Shown here piece by piece: positions 9,758-21,334 of a DNA stretch of 64,000 bases. Origin of the DNA: Marsupella aquatica (Eukaryota > Marchantiophyta); contig OZ316895.1 of assembly GCA_973895155.1 (NCBI GenBank), positions 12,772,001-12,836,000 of the forward strand, written 5' to 3'. Both the position numbers and the translations under genes were made by a program. The notes under the pieces are model-generated. The model did no database searches and had not been told where the DNA came from. It worked only from the letters and a program-made list of their open reading frames with translations. Numbering within the stretch: position 1 is the first letter of the stretch; every line of letters begins with the position of its first letter.

Positions 9758-10887
9758 ATATACCTAGTTTGTTAGTTTCTTCATGTTCTACTCTACAATT
9801 ACATTTGATAATGGATCAGCCATGTTCGAACTAGGTCAGTGATGGTCAGTGTGATGCTCTCCTACTACATTTACAGTTAACAATAGAATAGAAAACCAGG
9901 TTTCTATGAGCTGGGTGGGACAGGCACCTTGAACGCCAAGGTTGGCTTCAGAAGAGAGTATTCACCAACCACCCATCTTTTTTGTTTTTGCTTTGGAATC
10001 CTAGGCTTAGGCTGAGACTGGCCCACTCCTTTTGGTCTGGTAAAAGTATTGACTGTCAGCCTAGTCATTCTTGTAAAGCTCCTTTCACTTCCAAGTTCCC
10101 CAACACAAATCCCCACATAAGCACTGGCGCAATCACAAATGGAGCTTGTATGGCACCTTTCACTTCCAAGTGCCCAAAACGCAAATCCCCATATGAGGAC
10201 TGTTCACATGAGCACTATTGCAATCACAAATGGGGCTACGAAAAGTAGTGCTGTCCCTCTAGTTACTTGCAAAGCCACTCACTTCCAAGTTCCCAACACA
10301 ATTCCCACATCAGCAGCCACAAATGAAGCGAGTAAAAAATGAGATGATACGTCCGTGCCCCACATCTAAGACTGTTGTGGCACACATGGTCGGTTCTGTC
10401 CGGTAATTGTGGGACCGCGTTAGTATACCCCGCCTAGGACTCTACAAGGTTTTGAACTTTTATGCGTGTATGATGGAATCTAAATAATATTTGTGATTTC
10501 TCATCATGTTATTGTTGTTTTTTAATCATAGAAGTTGTGATTGTCTTCACTGACCATGAGGTTGGGTCAGGTGAATTCGATGAAATTGCCTTTACCGCTT
10601 TTGGGTTCTACTGTAGATCCCCGGGCAGAGTTTCCCTCCTAAAAAGAAGAGCATTGGTGTTGTTTTCTGTTTAAGGCAAAAATACTCTGGGAGGGTTCCT
10701 CTTTTTCCAGGGCTTTCTGTGTGTTTGTTTTGCGGGGAGAGAAGGCAATGTTGAGTGAAAAAATCAGAGCAAGGGTATATAGCTTTAGGATGCTTTTTGA
10801 TGTCATAAGCGCAATCCAGCACTAACCACAATCACTGTCAGTTGGCCCTATATGGCCTTCTAGTATTAGGAGCAAAACATGAAATAT
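9758..10887. other. Intergenic with short internal repeats, no gene
   Basis: Region 10075-10310 contains three to four diverged repeats of a ~60-90 bp block built around TTTCACTTCCAAGT, CCCCACAT and ATCACAAATGG. No supported coding frame. Confidence 0.5.
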
Positions 10888-11040
10888 ATATTTGATGGAC
10901 CCCTAAATTGAAATGTCTTACTTGATAGACCCCATAAGATCTTATGAGTTTTTGGGTAAATTGATTTGAGATCTATCAATGTCTGGATCACTCATGGGTC
11001 CGCCAAGAAACACTTTGCATTTTGGGGTCCATATTTGAAA
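10888..11040. mobile_element. MITE family A, copy 3
   Basis: About 153 bp with the clearest terminal inverted repeats of the family: ATTTGATGGACCCCTAAAT at the left, and ATTTTGGGGTCCATATTTG at the right, whose complement is CAAATATGGACCCCAAAAT. Internal blocks are shared with the copies at 8529 and 9608. No coding capacity, so mobilisation would need a transposase from elsewhere. Confidence 0.7.
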
Positions 11041-11918
11041 TAAGATTTGTCCATTTTCTATGGGGCAAAGGGTAAATGCCCTAATGCTTCATAAGAGAGT
11101 GGATGAGGGGGGGGGAGCGGGGAATGACATGGAAAGGACTGAAAGTAGGAAGCAACTGATGACTACGGAGAGTCCTTAAATTGACGTGATTCTTGAGAGT
11201 CCTTTGCAAGTTCTTAAAGTGGAGGTTCACCCTAAAGCTGCAAAGAGTCTGGAGTGCGAAAAGCTGCAAAGGAAATTTAAAGAATGGTGTAGAGCAACTC
11301 AATCATTCAAAAGGAATGCTCATTTGGAAAAAAAAGAAAAGTTAGTTGAGAATAACATTTATGGTAAAATTTCTTTCAAGTTCTGTCCCCTTTAGATTGG
11401 TTTTCCCCGCTCGTTACGAAGAGAAAAGGGACATCTGATGTCCATTTAGTACCCAGCTAAGAAATCTTTACACATCAAAGCTCGTAACATCCCCGTCGCT
11501 AAAGCAAAGACACATTAACCGTTAGATCCTTTAGAGGACAATTATTCTTCGTCTTTAAGACCCCCTTTCCTGAGCCGCCTTTTTCATTAATGACAGTTTC
11601 CATAACGTGACTATGGGGGGTTTTCTTTTGCTGACAAGAAGGAGGAAAAAAAAGTCCAAAAATAAAAGCAAGGAAACAAACAAGAAATCCTGACCACTTT
11701 TTTCCAAGTTGCGGGAAAAAACTAGCTTTCACCCGCCTAAAAAGTATTAGCCGCTTTTGGTGCTAAGTTCATTTTGTCGTCCATTAGCCAGTGTCCATAT
11801 GACCTTAGACTCCATAGTGAGGATCTTCAAATAATCCTTAAATCTAAGGGATCTGACACTTAAAAATGAATAAAATCTAATTTAATAAAGAAGATTCTCA
11901 ACATCTTTTCCTTTGCCC
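11041..11918. other. Intergenic, no gene seen
   Basis: Short frames only. None has a recognisable domain or supporting splice structure. Confidence 0.5.
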
Positions 11919-12014
11919 CAGGTGACATTCGCCCCCCTAGGAAAAAGAATTAAGCTGGTAGGGACTCAGGTGACATTCGCCCCCCTAGGAAAAAGAATTA
12001 AGCTGGTAGGGACT
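11919..12014. repeat. Perfect tandem duplication, 2 x 48 bp
   Basis: Units 11919-11966 and 11967-12014 are identical as read. Each begins CAGGTGACATTCGCCCCCC and ends AAGCTGGTAGGGACT. The identity indicates a recent local duplication. Confidence 0.95.
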
Positions 12015-12385
12015 CCTTGTCGTATGGGCAGGTAGGACTTACGGAGGAGCTGATGGACGGTGGACGGTACAGTACTTGGAGGTACAGAAGTTGATGTTGG
12101 TCGGTGAGGATCTCCCGTTGGAAATATTATTATTGGAGCGCTCTGGGGACTGCTGGAAATCTATGGATGGATGCTTGGACGGTGGAAGGACGGATCGTAA
12201 TAAGTTGGGAAATTGATAGATGGATAGATACAGTAGGTGTACAGTAGGGATATGGACCTGCAATCATCTCAATTGTTGGCAAATCTGAAATCTACGAGAT
12301 TTTGTTCCAAAGCTCAAATTGAGTGAACTGTGACAGCACTGGGCACTGATGTCCAGTGAAGCCTAGGGTTCCTATCGCCTGGATT

Positions 12386-12641
12386 TCTGGGAGTGAAGTA
12401 CCCCACCTGGTTCCCCCTCACATCCAGAAGTCTCTTAGTGAGGGACTGTAACTCATTTACTGACCCATTTATTGATTAAGTAATATATAACATTCACAAA
12501 AGAACAAAAAGCGCAAATGTCTGGGAGTGAAGTACCCCACCACCATCCCTCTCGCTTCCCAAGAGTATCTTAGTGAGGGACTGTAGCTCATTTACTGATT
12601 AAGTAATATATAACATTCACAAAGAATAAGAAGCGCGAAAC
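12386..12641. repeat. Diverged tandem duplication, ~134-bp unit
   Basis: Unit 1 (12386-12519) and unit 2 (12520-12641) both begin TCTGGGAGTGAAGTACCCCA. Both contain TTAGTGAGGGACTGTA and TGATTAAGTAATATATAACA and end in an AAGCGC motif. Unit 2 lacks about 12 bases (GACCCATTTATT-like segment). Clearly older than the 48-bp duplication nearby. Confidence 0.9.
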
Positions 12642-14067
12642 CTAAGACAGGAGACAGGATGCCAAAGGAAATTGACCCTTTAGGGAGTGTAAATAATGAT
12701 GGCTTTTGACCATAATAAAATGGTCATCGCTTTTTAACAGGGTTTTTGTTAAATTTTGTTCTTTTCACTAGCCTCCAAATCTATGGTCAGTATTATTATC
12801 AGCCTTTATGGCAAAAATTTCTGGATCATGACTTTAGTGGTCCATAATTTTATGTCTGTAGCCCTAACTATTATACTTCTCGTGACACCTACGATCTCAC
12901 ATTGGTCTATCAAATTTGGCGACAGACCCCCTAATAAATAGGAGAAAAGCTTTGGGAAGGCCAGAGATCCATAGGGCCCAAGAGGCCTCACATTTGCAAA
13001 AAAAACCAACACCCTACCGGGCAGGAAAAGTGACAAAACTTGAGACGGCAGTAGTGTTGGTGATCAAATCGTGTTGGCTCCTAAGTGGTGTGCACAATGA
13101 CGATTACCTGGATATCAAATTACTGAAGAGGAACTCTAGTTGACATAATAGAAAAAGTAATAGAAACATAGTGAAAAAGGGTGTACTAGTATAACCAACT
13201 ACATTGTACAAGATGGTATAAACAAGCTATATAATATTACATGGTGAAAACATAGTATAACACATGTAACTGCATCACTCCGAATAGTGTTGGTAGTGAT
13301 GGCAAAAATGGGGACAGCAATGTGGCTTGATCCTAAGAGTCTTCTATCTGAAGGGATGCCCTTATGTATGTGTATGTATATATACTAGCCCGACTGGACA
13401 TTCTTTAAACATAATTAGATTTACATTAAAGCTCACCATTTTTCAGACTCCTTGCACTCCATTCTCGTTTTGCACCCACATTTTCCATAAACTCACCTGG
13501 TTTTGTACCCACTTTTCGAATTAAGTTATCCAAGGTCACTGTCTGGAGGCTTCACTCTATGTAGACTATAGGCCTTGAAGAGTAGTTCTGAATCAGGATT
13601 ATATAGTTACTAGCCTCAACTACCCATTTTTTGATCCTGAATAGCAAGGAAGACAATAAAAATGTCACCAAAACTTATTCACAATTTTTGAAGGTTAATG
13701 AAGCGATAAATAATCATGATGTTTGTCATCATTCTAATAATGATACATAACATATCATACTCTTTTCTATGTACATATGTTATGGTGGGGCAATAGAGCT
13801 CATTTTTAGCATAAATAGAAATTAGACAAAAATTATGCATGATTATCATTGGACATACATCATAGTCATGAGTTTTCTCATCCAAATGATGAGCCATGGA
13901 ATTACCCTCTAGAGGCTTCACTCTAGAAGCCTAAGCCCAACTCTAGCTTGTAGTTGGCTCTTTATAAGTAAGATGTTCATTTATGATTACAAGTCTTTTA
14001 ATAGAAAATGAGTTCTACAAGTGTGGTTCTCTTGCTGTGGATTATTGGCACATGAGATGAAATGGGA
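12642..14067. other. Intergenic AT-rich tract, no gene seen
   Basis: No credible coding frame. The stretch includes a short TA-rich microsatellite near 13368-13385. Confidence 0.5.
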
Positions 14068-15113
14068 CTACCGTCTTCCCCTGAACACAAGGCCCGGGCA
14101 CTATATTCCAACAGTGCGCCAACGGGTGCTCTATTCGAATATAGTGCCTAGGGCGTTGTGTTTGAGTTTGAAGTCAATGTTTTCATTTTTTGGACTTGTG
14201 GCGTTGTGTTCAAAATGTGGCGTTGTGTTCAAAATGTGGCGTTGTGTTCAAATTTACGGTAATGTGCTTGATTTTTGGCTTTGTGAAATGCATGTAGGGT
14301 GTAAGTAGGAATGATAGGCATAGAAGTTATGTGTATTAGAGAGGGGTGTGTTCAAATTTAGGTTTTTTGACGTCCCAACAATATTTGCTCAGGTCAAAGG
14401 ATGTGTAGCTAAATAACTGAACCACTGAAATAACACAAGGGGAGAAATCAAATTTGCAATAGAAAACAAAACCTGACAAACCATACATACCAAGTGTACT
14501 AGTATCACTTAGTAAAACATATTCGTCCACTTTTCACAGTATATTGGTTTAGTGTGGCCAATTTGCTCGTTTCTATTATTTAATCTTCTTCATGCAGCCA
14601 GCTGGAATGCTTGTGAGACTTCTTTGTTTCTATTGGAGTGCCTTGATCTTGAGGGCAATGGACAATTGGAAATAGTGAAAGTGAGTCATCAGACCTAATT
14701 ATGCACATAGGCACTATGGGTTTTTTTGACAAGACGTCGTGGCGTCAATCAGAGGTTGATGTGAAAGTCCGTTGAAAGTTCACATAGCAGAAAAATATAT
14801 CGATACTTCTGGATAGCTGCTTAACAATTGGGAAACAACACACTTCTCCGAGAATGAAGGAGTTTTAAATTAGCTTACATTTCTCAAAGGACGATGGATT
14901 TCGTAAGTTGAAAGTGCGGACATGTCGAACGATTTTAAGTAACATATTGTAGTTGCAACCAAGTTACCTTTCTCCTATTAATAGTCACTTGTGCACATTT
15001 TCAAACACAAAGTCAATTTGAACACAGCGCCCGTGCGATGTGTTAATATGGCGCTGTGTTTGAGTGAAAACGTTTTTTTGCCTAAAGTCCCTGTTTTCGG
15101 GGGAAGACAGTAG
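14068..15113. mobile_element. Candidate 1.05-kb terminal-inverted-repeat element
   Basis: The left end (14068-14092) reads CTACCGTCTTCCCCTGAACA. The complement of the right end (15089-15113) reads CTACTGTCTTCCCCCGAAAA. Over 25 bp the two ends differ at about five positions. Subterminal GTTGTGTTTGAG / GCTGTGTTTGAG and GCGCC(A/C)ACGGG-like words recur near both ends. No open frame of transposase size, and I could not find a convincing target-site duplication, so element status is tentative. Confidence 0.45.
14201..14257. repeat. 3 x 19-bp tandem repeat
   Basis: The unit GCGTTGTGTTCAAAATGTG starts at 14201, 14220 and 14239. The third copy is imperfect at its end. It lies inside the candidate TIR element. 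Confidence 0.9.
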
Positions 15114-15954
15114 GCTGACTGGCCAGGCTTTGCTTAGACCATTTGTTGGTTGCCATCCCAACCTGTTGCCTCACCCTGAAACTTGCTGCCGCCCTAGACT
15201 CACCATCTAGAGGCTTCACTTTAGACCATAAGCTCTAGAAGGTAGCTTTCCATCACAAACCATCACTTAGATTTCTAACCCCCTTGCCGGCCTCCTACCA
15301 GTCCCTCCATCCATCCATCTGTTTTTTCCAGCAGTGCACTTGTCAATCCATTCTTTGAACTGTCCATTGCGCCAGTCAGTTGCCCTTTGTATCTTCCATC
15401 CATGGCCCCTCCAGTCGGTCCACCCATCCATGCAATAATCCATTCACAGGGTAACCATGGAGCAACATAATTATCCTCCATATTCTTATCCACTAATATA
15501 TTTTATAAGACTATTATTGGTACGTGATCATCTGAAAGTGATTCTCCAATGGACCAAACTACACATGCAGAAATAGAGTTTACCGTAATCCATAAGGTTT
15601 GCATAAATCTATGGAGGCTTCTGGCAAACCTGGAGGTCTATCCAGGCCTCAATTCATCCTACCTGGGATATAAAAGTGTGGCTTCTTTGATCCCATCGCT
15701 ATTACGCATCACATGGTCACTCAATAATAATTAAAAAAACCAGAAAGAATTTACGCTGATACGCTCTGTCAATAATTTCTGCCCTTGCCTTGGCCGGGTG
15801 TCAGTCCTCCCGCCGTTCCCCTGTCCGTCCATCCATCCATCCATTGTTCCATCCCTCCTGTCCTTCCAGTCAGTCAGGTCTGGCTTTCTACAGTTCTACA
15901 GTTCTACAGGATGTCCGTGAATCTCATCATTCCGCCCAACCGACCATCCATCTG
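15114..15954. other. Intergenic with CCAT-rich microsatellites
   Basis: (CCAT)n-type runs lie at about 15306-15320 and 15828-15846, within a broader CCATCC/GTCC-rich stretch. No gene supported. Confidence 0.55.
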
Positions 15955-16410
15955 CCCGGCTACGTCCCGAGGAGTATCATTCTGCCGAACCGGCCGCCCG
16001 CCCTTTGCCCCGCTTGCTGCCCGAGAAGCATCACCCTGCCCGAGGGGAGTGCTGCCCGATAATCATCACCCTGCCCAAGGGGAGTGCTGCCCGATAATAC
16101 CACCCTGCCCCAGGGGAGTGCTGCCCAAGAACCATAACCCTGCCCGGCTCGGTGCCCTATAATCATTACCCTATCCAAGTGAGGGCTGCCCGGCTTGGTA
16201 CCCAAGAACCATCACTCTGCCCGAAGGGCGTGCTGCCCGGCTTGAGCCCGAGAATCATCACCCTGACCGAAGCGAGGTCTGCCCCGGCTTAGTGCCCGAG
16301 AATCTTCACCCTGCCCGAAGAATGGAGGGCTGCCCGGCTGGGTGCCCGCGAATCACCACCCTGCCCGAAGAAGGGAGGCCTCTCGGCCTGCCTAGGAGAG
16401 GGCTGCCCGG
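15955..16410. repeat. GC-rich minisatellite, ~34-50 bp degenerate units
   Basis: About nine to ten variable units share a core of the form ATCATCACCCTGCCCGA, then GGGAGTGCTGCCCG, with or without a GCTTGGTGCCCGAGA insert. Unit length alternates because of the optional insert. Open frames across it (both strands) are by-products of the repeat. It sits about 1.5 kb upstream of the alpha-kinase start codon. Confidence 0.85.
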
Positions 16411-16479
16411 GAGGAGATCAAGGCGCGAGGTGAGGGGCAGAGGCGAGGCAGTCGCAACACCTTCCCGTTCCGCTCGCGC

Positions 16480-17903
16480 CACACGGAGAAGTCAGAAGTG
16501 AGAACAGAGACTAGAGAGAGCGTTTTCGCTCTGCGCTCTGTCTTCTGTCTTCTGCAGTAGTACTGGTCGTCTGCTACTGTCGTTTCGTCGTCTGCTACTG
16601 TCGTTTCGTCGTCGGCCTCTGTTTCGGGAGGTGACGACAGAAAACAACAGACTGACAAATCACTCACTCGACTCTGAACTCTGAACCTCGTCCGTCCTTT
16701 CCTCGATTTCTGGCAATCTGTTCCTTTCTATAATTCTATTCCTCTCCTGACTCCTCCCCTGGAGCCCTCCCCTCCCCTCGTTTCCTTCGGTTTCTGTAGT
16801 TCTGTCAACTCATCTCCCCTCCTCTCTATACTCGGATGATCGAGGAAAGACCAGTCCTTCAGCTTCGGGTTCTCTGATGGTTGGTTGTGGGTTGTTCGTA
16901 CTCGAGTGCCCCCACGAGTGATTGGCAACTTGTGCTCAGTACTAGTACACCCGTCCATCGATAGCGCGAGCGAGCTGACGACGACTTGAGTTTTAGCCTG
17001 AGGGTGATGATCTTCACTCGGCTTCGAGAGTGGACGTTTAGTGGGTTCTAGTTCTTAGGAGCGCATTTGGAGGAGGTGGGACGTCGTCGTCTTCTTTGCT
17101 GCTGAAGAAGGAAGCTGAAGAGGTGCATGCCTTTGTAATGTATGGGGAGTGTCGGAGCCTCGCATCGCCTCGATTTCGCCTTCGAAAGTAGCCTCTCGTG
17201 ACCTCTCGCGGTGCACTTGTCGATTGAGGTATGAATTTTCTGTCTTTCCGTTGGCGTAACGTTGAAAGTGGCTGTAATGTGCGTCGTGAGGGTCCTAGGG
17301 TTTTGTTGGGCACTTCCACGAGTGGGCAACTCCGCTGACCTTGAGTAGAGATGCCTTTAATCAATTCTATGCTCTCAACTCTCAAGGCCGAGCTTTCTAA
17401 ATCTCAGTTGGAGCTGAACAGATTCGATAGCCATGTTCGCCACCTCTGGTCTGCAATTCTTCGTTTCACGTCGATCGGTTGGATCGATGCCTTCTCTTCA
17501 TCGTACAAGCCACTTCAGCAAATTAAACTTATCTCTAAAGGTTGTCTTCCGTGCAAACGAAGGCCTGGATACAAGAATACTGTCCTCAGCCCGTTCATTA
17601 CGGTCTCTGAGCTTGTAACAACCTGTTCTCACCACTGGCATTGCATTGTGGAAGTCCTCATCTCCTCGCTCAAGATCAATGCACTGTTACCGCTTGGGTA
17701 CTTGCTGTCGTCGTTGTTTTACTCATCTGGTTGTCTGATTGGTAGCAAGACATTCAATCATTGGGACCGGGACTGTTCTGTAGTGAAGCCAGCTACTGTT
17801 AGGTTTGTAGCCTGTGTCGAAGTTAGCTTAGTGACACAGCGAATTTGTGGTGTCTCTGCAGGGCTGATCAGGGCAAGGAGAGAGATCTGCCGCAGCTTTC
17901 ATC
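16480..17903 (+). other. Probable promoter and spliced 5' leader of the alpha-kinase gene
   Basis: This CT-rich stretch precedes the ATG at 17904. A good acceptor (TCTCTGCAG, ending 17861) lies 42 bases before the start codon, and a matching donor candidate (GATTGAG|GTATGA, at 17229) lies upstream, suggesting a ~630-bp leader intron. A 20-21-bp tandem (GTCGTCTGCTACTGTCGTTTC, about 16568-16612) lies in the leader or promoter. The leader structure is inference; no transcript evidence is available here. Confidence 0.4.
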
Positions 17904-20900
17904 ATGGCGTCCAGCGACGCGCAGTTCTTTCCATCGCACCACTTGTCGCAGCATTTGTCCCACCATATGTCTGGGTCGGGAATGTCTGGGTCGCCATACG
18001 GACAGCATCACATGTCGGGGAATTCCAGGCCCCCAATGGATCGGAGGGGTTTGATCGGGTCTCATGGCCGCAGCAATTCCAGTCTTTCTTCTCGGACTCA
18101 CTTGGTCATCCAGGAAATTGAGAGGCTCAAATCTGAGAACGAAAGGATGAAGAAAGCCTCTGGAGCATTCGAGCTGCAGCAGTATTCTTCGAATCCGCAA
18201 CAGTATGCAGCAGACACGAAGGCGCGCCGTGAAGAAATTAAAATGATGATCATGAGGGCTCAGGAGCTGGACCTATGCTTTCTGCTCGATGCGACAGCGA
18301 GCATGCAGGTTAACATTTCCGCCCATCCGTCTCGCATTGTACAGCTTCACTTGTGACGTTGTTGTTGGCTTTCTGCAAGGCGTGTTTTCCGTCAATGCGG
18401 GTGCTTTCACTGTACCCATCGTCCGGTTCTGGTTCCGGTTCCTGTGCCCTTGCCCTCGCTTAGCAAATCAATGTTTTGCTACAGTGGAGCGGAATATGTT
18501 GTCTTTCTCTTCGCATTTCTTTCAGCACTATAACAGATATATATTTCAGCACTAGAACAGAAGTATATTTCTGTTCTGTTCTAGTAATTTGAAGCTGTCT
18601 CGAATGAAGACACCTGCTTTTAGACGTTTGACACCTGCGGACTACTCCAAATGTTGAGGACTTTTGGAGTCGAAGCACTGTTCTCTTATCCACCTACATC
18701 CTACAAAAGCTGGGAAGGGAGTGGAGCTCTGTGTCCTTGTCTGGACATTGAGCTACTTCTGTTGAGTACTTTATCTCTCTCGATGTCCCAGTGGCAGACC
18801 GTACCATGTAGATGAGAGATCTTGTGTGGTGGGGCAGAAACTCCTCTCGAGGAGTGGGAAATTGGTAAGTGCGTTTGGCTCGAAAGTTTTCCGTTGGGTA
18901 TCGGGAATTAGTGTCGCTGTTTGCGCCCGAGAGACCTGCTGATATGACCGTCGAGCCGTACTCGTAACGTCCCTTCTACTTCGTGTTTCTGTTGTACTTG
19001 TCTGCTTCAGCGAACTCGTCCCAGGGGAACATCATGGTGCAAGGGTCTTAAGTGGACATGGTGTCATTTGTTCGTCACATTCTTTCCGGTGATGTGGTCT
19101 GAGATCAGAGGTCATTCTACAGGACGAAATTCGTGTGAGCTAGAGGCTTTGTTTCGCGCAGGGCAGATAACGCACGTTGAAGTCTGATGTATGCTTTGTG
19201 AACGTCCCGGCCATATGGCACCGCCTTGCCACACACGTCTTTGGAGACGTGAATCACTAGTGACATCGCGAAGGATCTCACTTTAGGCTGTGAATGGATG
19301 CAGGACTCTATCGATATGGTCAAGGATAAGGTGGCGGCCATGGCTTCTGGCATCAATGCTGCATATCCCGAGTGTAGCTTGCGGGTATCTTTCGTTCTCT
19401 ACCGAGATTACGACGATCCGAACACGGACAGCGACAAAGGTTGCAACTTCACCACCGACTTCAGTGGATCCAAGAGCACTTTCATTAGAGCCCTGTCTTC
19501 AGTGAAAGCCAAAGGAGGAGCAGATGCTGCTGAAGATGTCTTCACCGGACTGCAGCGGGTTGCAAACTTGGACTGGCTAGCTCGAAACCGTCTGCTGGTG
19601 CACATCTGCGATGCACCTTGCCATGGCACGCAATTCCACGATTTTCCAACTGGCAAGCTGGCGGAGTGGGACAATTATCCCCACGGTGACAAGTTTGGCA
19701 GAGACATCAAGAACCTCTTGAAGCAACTGCGTACACATTGTCAAGTCACCCATTACTACTTCTGTCATCTGAATGATGGCACGAAGAAAATGCTTCAGGA
19801 ATTCAAGAAGGTCGTAGGGGAGGATGGGTGGATTGAAGAGGCTCACTTCCGGGACATCAAGAACATTCCTCAGAACGTGGTCTCGATGTCTCGTAGCACT
19901 ATCAGCAAGACCATGAGCAACTTATCCGCTGGCATTGGCAGTCATGCCAATGCATTCCATGGAACTCATTTTATCCCGGAGTCCGTCGTTCAAAGCAGAC
20001 CCAACTGGGAGAGCATTGCCGTTTTGAAGGGTCAACAGTACAAGCACAAGTAAGTTTGCGCGACCTGCTACTGGCCTCCCGTCAGATTGTTTGCAGAAGG
20101 GCAGGTGTGTTGTCAGGATAGTTGATACCATTACAATCTCAACGATTTCTCTAAGTGAATCCATTGCTTTTCCCACCTACTAGTCTAATCTGGCCCAGGA
20201 CTTGGGAGAAGAGTGATTGTGCTGTCGGGAGGGTCTCCTGATGTTTTGATAGCCGAAAACTCAACTGATGTATTCTACACAGGTGGTACCACTTCCTGGA
20301 TGAGCTCATGAAGAAAATTAGCAACAGGGAGTCGTTCGAAGTCGAGGAGATGGATTCTCTGCTTGTCCAGATTTCCACGCACCCCTTTAGTGCAGAGGGA
20401 ACCATGAGATGGCCCTATCATGCAGCGGTTCTTCAACCGGATCAGGCTGCCAGGTACGCGAATAATGTTTTACATCTTAATGTGTAGGGATATAGCTCAT
20501 CTCGACTGAAATAACTTGTGTCACCTGAATCCGTAGCTTGCTTTCTCAATTCTGGCATGTGGTCATACTCGGACTGAGAGGTCTAGTACTCTTGGGCTTT
20601 GCAGAAACATGGTCGTTAAGAGGTTCAAGGTTCCCTTTGGCCAAAGCGTACGACTTGTGCACTCAAAAGAACGGTATCTTAGTCAAATGGAAGTGCAAAC
20701 TGTGGCGGCGCACATGGCCCACGAGTTCAACCACAGGTAATCCTGGGAGGACACCTTACATGATCAGGCGTGCTTCCGTGGTGTTTACATCTCGTTCTTT
20801 GTGTTTCTCCAGTACTTCCACAAACGGTTGTTTTAATTGCATCTCCGACACTAATCCGATGACTAAACATTATTTTACAGGACTCAGTCTGGTGGTCTCC

Positions 20901-21334
20901 GCGGGGTGAAGAAGGTGGAGTTTACATTGGTCTCTACGTTGCAAGTGGGCTCTAAGATCTACAACATGGAGAAGTTCTTGGAAGGGAACTGGATTAGGTA
21001 CTCCAACAACGCTGGGTATGTTAACACGGCCGAGTACGCTGCGACTTTACAGGCTTTCACTCACTGGACCCATGAGCGTTCAGGAGGCATGTTGATGGTG
21101 ACCGATTTGCAAGGTGTGGCTCAACCAACTGGTAACGGTGGCAAGTACATGTTCTGGCTGTGCGATCCTTCGATCCATTGCCTCGATGTGATGCGTTTCA
21201 CACGCACCAACTTAGGCGAAGATGGGTTCAAGCTTTTCTTCAATTCCCACAAGTGTAACGATATCTGCCGCCACCTTGGCCTGAAGGCTCCCAATGGATA
21301 CAGCACAGTCGGCACACAAGTCGATTGTGACTGA
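17904..21334 (+). CDS. von Willebrand A domain / alpha-protein kinase (vwkA-like), 5 exons
   Basis: Exons 17904-18308, 19304-20049, 20283-20453, 20605-20736 and 20881-21334 join in phase with GT-AG introns to give 635 residues. The N-terminus is a His/Ser/Gly-rich low-complexity segment, then a short coiled coil (IQEIERLKSENERMKKA). The vWFA domain starts at residue ~125 with a MIDAS-like DATAS (129-133) split right after by intron 1. The C-terminal third is an atypical MHCK/EF2-kinase (alpha-kinase) domain: NMVVKRFKVPFG with the likely ATP-binding Lys, AHMAHEFN, MLMVTDLQG and the zinc-binding tail SHKCNDICRHLGL. The family phosphorylates Ser/Thr using an alpha-kinase fold. The Dictyostelium namesake acts at the contractile vacuole, but the plant role is unknown. 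The largest overlapping frame (17351-18121) is noncoding. Confidence 0.9.

Noticed and set aside
15785-16501. Pro/Ala/Arg-rich frames across the GC-rich minisatellite
   Set aside because: They are translations of tandem repeats whose units vary in length and break frame.
17351-18121. 256-codon plus-strand open frame overlapping the alpha-kinase start
   Set aside because: It overlaps the first kinase exon in another frame, has no domain, and spans the likely leader intron; the MASSDAQ frame from 17904 splices cleanly into vWFA and kinase domains.
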